DNA from: CAZGMN01 sp964526905 | GTDB lineage: Bacteria > Acidobacteriota > Aminicenantia > Aminicenantales > Aminicenantaceae | Length of the DNA: 21,683 bases | NCBI GenBank assembly: GCA_964526905.1 | Contig: CAZGMN010000025.1 | Coordinates: forward strand, 1-21,683 | Reading direction: 5' to 3' | Shown here: one piece after another, positions 15,133 to 21,683 of the stretch | Position numbering within the stretch: the first letter of the stretch is position 1 | Layout of the letters: every line of letters begins with the position of its first letter | Translations under genes and position numbers: made by a program | Notes under the pieces: model-generated | Seen by the model: only the letters and a program-made list of their open reading frames with translations | Databases searched by the model: none | What the model was told of the DNA's origin: nothing

Positions 15133-16506
15133 TTATTTTTCTTCAATATATCTGTAATCTACAACAAAAGGAACTGGGACAGACATTCTTATCTCTTTTC
15201 CCTGCCTGAGAATGACCATCTCCACCGAATCGCCTTCCTTGGCTTTATTCCACCATCTTTCTTTGGCCTTATTGAAACTCTCTTCAGAGTTTATTCTGTC
15301 TTTTCCGATAGCGAAAAATATATCATCCTTTTGGGCTCCGGCCCTTTGCAGTGCTGAATCAGGAACAAGGTCCTTGATAAAAAGCTTATCCTCCTTGTAT
15401 TCAGGGTAAAATCCCATAATTCCTGGCCTTCTGAATTCCTCCACCTTCAAGCGGGAAAGCCTGCTCAGAATCTCTGGATAGAAAGCTTCTATGTCTTTGA
15501 ACTTTCTGCGATTTGCCTCGTACTCCTTGAAATAATCGCAGAATCGGTTTAAAAGCCTAAAACCCTGCGTGTTTTCCCTTTCCAGCATATTCCTTGTTCT
15601 CTCCTCTCCAAAGACTTTTTTTGTCAGCAGAAGCTGTCCGGCAGTCACCAGATGCTCAGCAAAAGCACGGTCCCAGCTCGTATAGCCCAAGCGCTGGAAA
15701 TCTTCCTTGAGAGGCTGATAGAGATAAGCAAGTTTATTGATTTCTTCTGAATACTTTCTTGAGATGGGCTCGAGGAAGCTATGACTGAACTCGTGAAAAG
15801 CATAATAGGCGTTTGAAAAGCTGTCGGAATATTTTTGAAAGCCATCGAGGTGATAGAATATCCACTTTCCATTATCATTTATCTCCACGTGGGCAGCAGA
15901 GCTGGCCATAAACGGGCAGGGCACGAAATAAAATCGCTCGACGGACTTGCCGTAAAAATCCTCCATCAGCTGTGGAATCTCAACCGAAGGAAGGTTATCT
16001 TTGACTTCCAACATCACCGCTTGAATATCCTGGAGATGATTTTCCCAGAAATTATCAAACCTGGAACGCAAATAAAAATCTCTGACAGAGGCGACATAAC
16101 TTGAAATCATTTTTTCCATAGCCTTCCATTCTTTGTCTTCTTCAGGAAATTCTCTGACAAGTTTTGCCTGGGGAAATTCAGAGTAGTAAAAAGCAATGTT
16201 GTTGAGAGCAAAGTACCATGCCATTTTGAATAGCTTGTCTGTCGTCTCGACGGCCGGGTGGTTCTTGAATTCGCTGAAATAGCCCCTTGCTTTCATCGTC
16301 AGGGGATGAAAGAAGCGTTGTTTCATGGCCTCTCCAGAAGGGCTGAGCATGGCAAGGATATGAAGAACAACAAGGTTTTTCGGACAGGCGATCAACAATT
16401 TCTTTCTGACTTTGACCTCGTTTTGAGCAAAAACTGTCAAGCCCGAAAAAAAGATAAGGAGAAAGAAGAAGAGAACAATCAGGACGATCAGCGCTTTCTT
16501 GCTCAA
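15133..16506 (-). CDS. exported DUF4932-type HExxH metalloprotein with C-terminal PDZ domain
   Basis: This 457-aa protein begins with a signal peptide or anchor (residues 4-27, VLIVLFFFLLIFFSG, then VFAQ). The central domain contains HEFSH (238-242), a zincin-type HExxH site, and a likely third ligand E284 in RAFAEHLV. The surrounding pattern (YYAFHEFSHSF) suggests DUF4932, whose members are putative peptidases. Residues ~363-447 form a PDZ domain (LVPDSALQRAGAQKDDIFFAIG), which commonly binds substrate C-termini. I start at TTG 16506 because GGGAG lies about eight bases upstream and no ATG follows before the signal segment. Peptidase activity is inferred. The neighbours are other exported, peptide-related genes. 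Confidence 0.8.
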   Translation of the reverse strand: MSKKALIVLIVLFFFLLIFFSGLTVFAQNEVKVRKKLLIACPKNLVVLHILAMLSPSGEAMKQRFFHPLTMKARGYFSEFKNHPAVETTDKLFKMAWYFALNNIAFYYSEFPQAKLVREFPEEDKEWKAMEKMISSYVASVRDFYLRSRFDNFWENHLQDIQAVMLEVKDNLPSVEIPQLMEDFYGKSVERFYFVPCPFMASSAAHVEINDNGKWIFYHLDGFQKYSDSFSNAYYAFHEFSHSFLEPISRKYSEEINKLAYLYQPLKEDFQRLGYTSWDRAFAEHLVTAGQLLLTKKVFGEERTRNMLERENTQGFRLLNRFCDYFKEYEANRRKFKDIEAFYPEILSRLSRLKVEEFRRPGIMGFYPEYKEDKLFIKDLVPDSALQRAGAQKDDIFFAIGKDRINSEESFNKAKERWWNKAKEGDSVEMVILRQGKEIRMSVPVPFVVDYRYIEEK

Positions 16507-16792
16507 GATATTCTCCCTTCTCTTTCTTTGAACTGCGAAGCTTTTTTTTGCCTTTATTTATCGTTTTTTTTCGTTGAATATTAGGCATAATCAGCAGCAA
16601 AATTTATGCCATATTGGCCTTGTCTTCTTAGCTTTCCCCTCCCTGGGAGCATTCCAAATCTTATGCGGCAAACATTTGCTGTAAAGTACTTTTACATACA
16701 TGATTTTCTATAAAAGAAAATATAATTTCGGAAGTATCTTCAAATTCGCTGTATAAAGAAAAAAATCTCACAAAATGCTCTCACCCTGAGCT
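16507..16792. other. AT-rich intergenic interval
   Basis: This 286-base gap lies between two minus-strand genes. No small gene is supportable. ATTTTCT-ATAAA-AGAAAAT near 16703-16721 is a weak AT-only hairpin downstream of the transglutaminase gene. I did not find a convincing promoter for the DUF4932/PDZ gene. Confidence 0.4.
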
Positions 16793-18340
16793 CTATTTGT
16801 CCTGATAATAATCTAATATTTCTAATTTGAGCTGGCCGACAATTTCAGAAACGGCTTGGGCCATCTCCTTGAAAATATCTTCATCAAGAAGGCTTCGTCC
16901 AAACTTGATGTGGGTGGCATCCGTGTAATATTCGCCGCTCTTCTTATCCACGGCCAGCCACTTCGAATCAAGCCCGATCCAGCGGCCGACGTAGACTTCA
17001 GGCCACATGTGATAGGCAAATATCCCCCGGGCAAACATAATTCCGACAGCAGCTCTGGATGGGATGCCCGAAGCTCGACAGAGAGCGACAGTCAGAACTG
17101 TGTGCTCTGAACAATCTCCTTTTCGATTTTTCAATGTTTCCTTAGCCGTAGCAAAGCCCACATCATAATTGGGAGTCATCTTGTTCTTGACCCATTCTGA
17201 GATCTTCTTCGCAGCTCTCCAGGAATTTTTCTCTTCGCCGACAATCTCCTTTGCCACTCTCTGGATATCCGGATCATCGGCTTCACAAAACGAAGTCGGC
17301 TTCAAATACATACCTAACTCTTCCTCTTTCACTGGAAAGGGGACAGCCTCCTTCTCGCTGAATATCTGTGAATTCGTCTGGATGATCACATAATCTTTTC
17401 CAAACTCCTCGATCTTCTGGCTGCCGTCATCAAAAGGAAAATCTTTGATTTTATCTGGAGAAACGCCGCTGAGCTTGAAGGTCACTTTCTGAACTTCCTG
17501 GGGTCGATCAAAATCGATGTTGGGCTTGATGACTGTCGAAAAGGCGATATCGAAATTCTCGCCTGAAAGCTCGACGGCTTTTTCTCTTGGCATCCGGATG
17601 GATACCGTGGTGATAAAGCTAACTTTGCTCGCCGTCTTCCAGGCGTTTCCGCTGCGGTCAATCCATTCATCGCTGACAACGGGAAAGACAGAAGTCATTT
17701 CCTCCCTGACATGCCACAGCTTCATTTCCTTTCCAAGAACTAAAACATTCTCCTGGCCGATGACCTCAAAACGGCAATCAACAAGAGAATAAGTCACCGG
17801 GTCCAATATCTTAAAATTGTATTTCTTGCCAGATTTTAAACCATCTTCCTTGATAATCTTCTCCAAAGGAGGACCAAGGTAAAATTCTTCTTTATAAGGG
17901 AGTTCTTTGATAGCTTTGCCGTTGGACTTGAATAAAATTTTACCGGCGTCAACCTCAGCCCTGATGACCGTCTCAGTCTCCGACATTTTCATTCTTAAGG
18001 TGCATTCCAAAGGCCTTCCCTTCTCATCTGACAATGATTCCTGCACAGAAAGAATTTGTACGGGTTTTCCGCCAAGGCGGGAGACTTTCATCGATGATTC
18101 GTCGACATCTTTCCTGCATTTCTTTCCGTTCTGCTTTACTGAAAATTGCTGATTGTGACTGTAGCCTACTTTTACTCCGTTCATGTAAATTCCTGCCCAG
18201 GATTCGGATATCTTTTTATCTTTCGCCGGCGAAGACTCGAAGGCTTCAGTGGAATAAGCCTCTCCTCGTCCACCCCAGAGAAGAGGAATAAAAAGAAGCA
18301 GGAAGAGAAACAATCTCGATAATAATTTCTGATGCCTCAC
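16793..18340 (-). CDS. secreted transglutaminase-like superfamily protein
   Basis: This is about a 515-aa exported protein with a signal peptide (hydrophobic LFLFLLLFIPLLWGG). A large N-terminal beta-rich region of about 350 residues has no signature I can name; it includes WAGIYMNGVKVGYSH, seen in similar envelope proteins. The C-terminal transglutaminase core carries (numbered from the upstream ATG at 18346) C412 in RKGDCSEHT, H446 in YHMWPEVYV and D460 in GLDSKW, a complete Cys-His-Asp triad. It would act as a peptidase or crosslinking acyltransferase. AAGGAGG (18347-18353) abuts that ATG but sits six bases from the in-frame GTG at 18340, the better start. DUF4932/PDZ lies downstream on the same strand. 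Confidence 0.85.
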   Translation of the reverse strand: MRHQKLLSRLFLFLLLFIPLLWGGRGEAYSTEAFESSPAKDKKISESWAGIYMNGVKVGYSHNQQFSVKQNGKKCRKDVDESSMKVSRLGGKPVQILSVQESLSDEKGRPLECTLRMKMSETETVIRAEVDAGKILFKSNGKAIKELPYKEEFYLGPPLEKIIKEDGLKSGKKYNFKILDPVTYSLVDCRFEVIGQENVLVLGKEMKLWHVREEMTSVFPVVSDEWIDRSGNAWKTASKVSFITTVSIRMPREKAVELSGENFDIAFSTVIKPNIDFDRPQEVQKVTFKLSGVSPDKIKDFPFDDGSQKIEEFGKDYVIIQTNSQIFSEKEAVPFPVKEEELGMYLKPTSFCEADDPDIQRVAKEIVGEEKNSWRAAKKISEWVKNKMTPNYDVGFATAKETLKNRKGDCSEHTVLTVALCRASGIPSRAAVGIMFARGIFAYHMWPEVYVGRWIGLDSKWLAVDKKSGEYYTDATHIKFGRSLLDEDIFKEMAQAVSEIVGQLKLEILDYYQDK

Positions 18341-18346
18341 CTTCAT

Positions 18347-18507
18347 CCTCCTTCAGATATTCTACAGCGACCGATCAACAATGACCAGTGCCTCATCTTA
18401 AATACGGAAAATCAGAGATAGGGTTCGGCACAATATGGATTAGGCTGGGCATTGAGAAAAACGAATCCTATTTCCTGATGTGAATTTTGTATTTTTTTTC
18501 TTCTGGA
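18347..18507. other. short intergenic interval
   Basis: This stretch holds the transglutaminase ribosome site at its left edge and otherwise no recognisable gene, hairpin or repeat. Confidence 0.4.
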
Positions 18508-18693
18508 TTAATCCCCGTTGCCAAATTTTATTTTTTTCTTGACTTCCTCAGCCAGCATCGGAAGCCCATCTTGAATTCTCAACCTCTCTAACTCTCCGTT
18601 CTTTATAGTCTCGCAATACTTCATGAATGAATACCAGACCGGATGGACCCGAATCAACTTGCCTTCAATCGAATCATCGTTTGATTTTTTCAT
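18508..18693 (-). CDS. small conserved-looking hypothetical protein
   Basis: This 61-aa protein reads IEGKLIRVHPVWYSFMKYCET, then GELERLRIQDGLPMLAEEVKKKIKF. It is amphipathic, without export signal or cysteine pair. The composition looks like a real small protein (few rare residues, patterned Leu/Ile/Glu/Lys), and I have an impression of similar short proteins elsewhere, but no function. The ATG has no ribosome site. Instead it overlaps the TGA of an upstream open frame (ATGA), which points to translational coupling with a gene that is now truncated. Partner-protein or toxin-antitoxin roles are possible but unsupported. Confidence 0.55.
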   Translation of the reverse strand: MKKSNDDSIEGKLIRVHPVWYSFMKYCETIKNGELERLRIQDGLPMLAEEVKKKIKFGNGD

Positions 18694-18773
18694 TTCAATC
18701 CAAGACTTGATTCAAACGGCCAATTTGAGCCTGCCTCGATGTCTTCATCAAGAAACGGCGAGTAACTTTCCCC
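18690..18773 (-). pseudogene. 28-codon end of a lost upstream gene
   Basis: The frame after a TAG (18774-18776) reads GESYSPFLDEDIEAGSNW then PFESSLGLK and a TGA that overlaps the ATG of the 61-aa gene. No ATG, GTG or TTG start is usable within it. The four-base stop-start overlap suggests that it is the C-terminal end of a formerly co-transcribed partner gene, lost just beyond the GC-rich hairpin at 18801-18830. I do not recognise the parent family. Confidence 0.35.
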
Positions 18774-18800
18774 CTAAGACAAATGAGGCTTGACACAATG

Positions 18801-18830
18801 GCCCCTCCCGGGCATAAACCCGGGAGGGGC
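18801..18830. terminator. perfect 12-bp GC-rich hairpin after the TonB receptor gene
   Basis: GCCCCTCCCGGG (18801-18812) and CCCGGGAGGGGC (18819-18830) pair perfectly around CATAAA. It lies 24 bases downstream of the receptor stop on the minus strand. Neither strand has a T-run next to it, so it is an atypical terminator, an mRNA 3' stabiliser or a palindromic repeat. Confidence 0.6.
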
Positions 18831-18854
18831 ATCCGATTCGAACTTGAAGTCCTC

Positions 18855-21683
18855 TTAGAACTGGAACCTGACTCCAAGACGCAACACTCTGGGATTCAAG
18901 ATTCCGTCAAGGGAATAAGCAGTCGTGGAGGGCCTGAACCAATTCCGCGAGTCATTTTCACCGTAGAAGTAGAAGGTTCCCCAGCTTTTCTGGTACCTTC
19001 TGAGCTCGAACTTGCTGTTGAAAGCGTTAAAGAGGTCGGCCATCAGATAGATTCGGCCGTAGTCTCCGAACTTGATCATCTTCTCCAGGCGTAAGTCCAG
19101 CTTGTAGTAGGCAGGAAGCCTGTCTGTTCCAAAGGGATGAATGTAGCAAGAAAAGCTGTAATCTCTGGGGCTGATGCTCTGAAGAGTGTAGTCAACGAAA
19201 GTGAATGTCTCCTGGATGATCCAGCCTTCTCTGGCGAGGAAATTGAAGGCGATATTGATATCATAAGGGAGCTGGTAGAGGCCTGAGACCTTGGCCATCC
19301 ATCTGGCGTTGGTGTACTGGTTGATCAGTCCGCTTGCTCCGCCGATAAAGGCTGAATAATCCTTTCCATCAACAGCCCAAAGGTTGGTGGCATGCCAGTA
19401 ACCCATATCTCCGTAATGCTGCTTCTGGTCCTGCAGAGTGAAGCTGGCGTCGAGCATCCACTTGTCAGAGAGCCTCTTGGTGAAGACGAAGTCGACACCG
19501 TAGTATTCCTGATAGTAATCGGGCTGTCTTGTGACCAAGCTGTAATCAGAATAGAGAGAAGGGTTAAAAGTTCTTCCATTCTCGGTGAAGCTGGTAACCA
19601 TATGGTACCAGTCATGCTGGGAGGCTTCTCCTGTATCTCCATCCCACTTTGTTGTTGTCGGGTCAACGGTGATTGATGCCGGCGGACGGTTGGGCGACAT
19701 CACCCACCAATCCCTGTTCTGGAATCCGTAGCGCTCGCCGGTTGCGGCATCAACAAAATACTTGTTGTTCCAGTTGAAAAGGTCGTATCTTCTGTATGTT
19801 CCGTTGATGGTCACAGCAAAATTGGTGAAGATTTCTTTGTCAAGGGTGAGCATGGCTTCCGAGGTACGGTTGGAGCCGGCATTTGCTTCAAAAGTGGTGT
19901 AGGGAGCCTTTGTTTGCTCGGGATAGAGACGATCGTATCCACTCCAGAAAGTCCCGTTGGCGTTTGTCCATTGAGCGTCGGTCAAGGCAAGAGTTCCATC
20001 ACTGTTAAAGACATTATAACGAGCAAATGGTGTCGCACCTCCGATCCAGTGCCAGTAGAGCTCTGGGAACTCAACGATTCCGTCGCCGTCATCCCACCAC
20101 CAGAAGTTCATGGCTCCGCCTGTTCCGCCCGGCAGCCAATTGGCGGCTGTTCCGGTTCCCATGAAATTGCCGTAGGTCGCCAAAGAGAGCTTGGCGATTG
20201 TCTTGCCGTTGCCGGCGACATCCCAAATCAATCCCAGTCTCGGAGACCAGACTTGCCAGGCATAGACGCTTCCATCATCAGCAGTGGCATTGATCTGCTC
20301 GATTCCAAGGCCAGGCAAAAGGGTATCAAGAGCACTCTTGACTGCAGGGTCGACGATGTTCCAAGCTGCATTATCGTTAACAGCTTCAATTGTAACCGGA
20401 TTGACCCTTGGCCTCTGATAGTCGTATCTCAAGCCAAGGATTATGTTGAATCGGCCAAAGCTAATCGTGTCGGTGAGATATCCAGCATAAGCGATTATCC
20501 CCAGGTCGCTGTAAGCTCCCCTCGCAAAGTAAAAGCGCTTAAAATTTTCGTACTGGGCTGCAGGCGGGGGGTCAGGCAAATAGTCGCCGTTCCAATCAAA
20601 GGTATTGGTATCATAGTGCTGGTTGTAGAATAAGTTTCCAGGATTGACTGATTCAGTGTAAGCGTTTCTGTCGGCAAACTCGAATCCAAATTTGACATCG
20701 TGGCTTGCTCCGAGGAGGCTATCATTAAAGTAATTGAAGAGAAAGTTATACTGATTGACCGGACGCTCGACATAGTAGCGTCCTGCCTGTGATCCATAGT
20801 TTCTCTGGCCTTTGATATCAACGAGCAACGGCTTCACAAAGTCGAGGTCAACCATCGGTGTCAGGCTGAAGCCTGCATCGGAGAAAGCATATTTCATAGA
20901 GATAAAAATATTGTCTCCAAAGCTATGCTCATCCTGGAGCTTGAAAATCGGGCTTCCAAAATGGTAGCGGCCTTGCTGGTATAAACCTTCGGGATTAGCG
21001 ATAGAAGAGGACCTTCCCCACTTCTGCTTTCCACCAACATGCATGAAAGCCTCAAAACGGTTTTGAGGAATAATCTGCAGATCGAGCTTGGCCACATAGT
21101 TGGTCAGAAGAGTATCATCCTTCTTTCCATAGACAGTTATGTTTTTAAGATCCTGCACACCGTAAGAACCCCACAGCCAAGCCTTATCTTTGATTAAGGG
21201 ACCGCCGAGGTTGAAACCATAATCCTTGTTGTTAACAATGCGGTTGACACCGGCAAAGTTAGGCTCTTTTGCCTTTGTCTCTGCCACATAATCCGCATTC
21301 TTCGCCTGGAATTTCTCGTCTGAGACGTAGAACCTTCCCCCGAGGGAAAGCTTGTTTCCGCCGCGATGGGTGATCATATTCAAAGCCACACCGCCGGTTT
21401 GAATCGTCACGTCCGCACCGCCAACCGTAATCTGCATCTCCTCAAAAGCATCGAAGTCATAGTAGCTCGGAGATGCTCCGATGGCTGCCGGGTCGGTGAT
21501 GACGATGCCGTCCATCGACCAGACGTTGTTGTTGTAGTTAGAAGCTCCTCTGGCAACATAAGAAGACTGCTGTCCAGATTCCGCTCCTCCGACGTTTTCC
21601 CTATCGACGATGATCGAGGGAGCCATCTGGAGGACAACCCACGGGTCTCTTGCCGTAGGAAGACTCTGCAGCGCTTCCTGGGT
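18855..21683 (-). CDS. TonB-dependent outer-membrane receptor (Oar-like), 5' end beyond the window
   Basis: The C-terminal 942 residues of an outer-membrane, energy-coupled transporter are present; the frame is open to the window edge. The plug domain comes first: LPTARDPWVVLQMAPSIIVD, VARGASNYNNN, YDFDAFEEMQITVGGADV and QTGGVALNMITHRGGN. A barrel of alternating aromatic-rich strands follows, ending LGVRFQF with a terminal phenylalanine suited to BAM recognition. The pattern matches TonB-linked receptors that carry an N-terminal carboxypeptidase-regulatory-like domain, which would lie off-window with the signal peptide. No frameshift is visible. Substrate is unknown; peptides or glycans are typical. 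With the window's exported peptidases, peptide uptake is a reasonable inference. Confidence 0.93.
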   Translation of the reverse strand, partial: TQEALQSLPTARDPWVVLQMAPSIIVDRENVGGAESGQQSSYVARGASNYNNNVWSMDGIVITDPAAIGASPSYYDFDAFEEMQITVGGADVTIQTGGVALNMITHRGGNKLSLGGRFYVSDEKFQAKNADYVAETKAKEPNFAGVNRIVNNKDYGFNLGGPLIKDKAWLWGSYGVQDLKNITVYGKKDDTLLTNYVAKLDLQIIPQNRFEAFMHVGGKQKWGRSSSIANPEGLYQQGRYHFGSPIFKLQDEHSFGDNIFISMKYAFSDAGFSLTPMVDLDFVKPLLVDIKGQRNYGSQAGRYYVERPVNQYNFLFNYFNDSLLGASHDVKFGFEFADRNAYTESVNPGNLFYNQHYDTNTFDWNGDYLPDPPPAAQYENFKRFYFARGAYSDLGIIAYAGYLTDTISFGRFNIILGLRYDYQRPRVNPVTIEAVNDNAAWNIVDPAVKSALDTLLPGLGIEQINATADDGSVYAWQVWSPRLGLIWDVAGNGKTIAKLSLATYGNFMGTGTAANWLPGGTGGAMNFWWWDDGDGIVEFPELYWHWIGGATPFARYNVFNSDGTLALTDAQWTNANGTFWSGYDRLYPEQTKAPYTTFEANAGSNRTSEAMLTLDKEIFTNFAVTINGTYRRYDLFNWNNKYFVDAATGERYGFQNRDWWVMSPNRPPASITVDPTTTKWDGDTGEASQHDWYHMVTSFTENGRTFNPSLYSDYSLVTRQPDYYQEYYGVDFVFTKRLSDKWMLDASFTLQDQKQHYGDMGYWHATNLWAVDGKDYSAFIGGASGLINQYTNARWMAKVSGLYQLPYDINIAFNFLAREGWIIQETFTFVDYTLQSISPRDYSFSCYIHPFGTDRLPAYYKLDLRLEKMIKFGDYGRIYLMADLFNAFNSKFELRRYQKSWGTFYFYGENDSRNWFRPSTTAYSLDGILNPRVLRLGVRFQF

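Noticed and set aside
19914..20633. 239-codon plus-strand frame inside the TonB receptor gene
   Set aside because: It lies wholly opposite conserved barrel-coding sequence and has no ribosome site or recognisable motif.

Overview
This 21.7 kb window looks like a chromosomal segment of a free-living, diderm, proteolytic bacterium. The best guess is an Aminicenantes- or Acidobacteriota-like lineage. That guess rests on the gene repertoire: a large TonB-linked outer-membrane receptor, S9 and M20 peptidases, a DUF4932/PDZ protein, TrpB2, and exported proteins with strong AAGGAGG ribosome sites. It is inference; there is no rRNA or other marker gene here.

Left part, plus strand (1-6574). A two-gene operon with a good sigma70-like promoter encodes a HAD-type glycosyl-3-phosphoglycerate phosphatase and a GT81 glucosyl-3-phosphoglycerate synthase. 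Together they would make the compatible solute glucosylglycerate. Next is a Phd/YefM-type antitoxin whose VapC-like toxin gene survives only as a 41-codon relic. A secreted dipeptidyl-peptidase-IV-like S9 peptidase and an EntS-like MFS exporter follow, each with a candidate promoter.

Middle part (6607-12530). TrpB2 (minus strand) is convergent with the MFS gene. From about 7980 to 12530 intact genes alternate with debris. The debris comprises the C-terminal fragment of a secreted alpha/beta hydrolase-like protein, a frameshifted IS91-type transposase, and the N-terminal fragment of an integrase-type transposase. A perfect 35-bp direct repeat with internal hairpin potential sits at 8101-8135 and 12492-12526, right beside two of these broken genes. 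The intact genes between the copies are a stand-alone DsbD N-terminal-domain protein with a redoxin (a likely envelope thiol pair) and a small protein overlapping a nucleotidyltransferase.

Right part, minus strand (12643-21683). A run of mostly exported proteins: an M20 peptidase, an unusual fusion of an NTF2-like domain to a nitroreductase behind a signal peptide, a DUF4932-type HExxH protein with a C-terminal PDZ domain, a secreted transglutaminase-like protein, a conserved-looking 61-aa protein, and the C-terminal 942 residues of a TonB-dependent receptor that runs off the window. With the S9 peptidase, this part suggests an economy of extracellular protein or peptide breakdown and uptake. 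No tRNA, rRNA, CRISPR array or complete mobile element was found.
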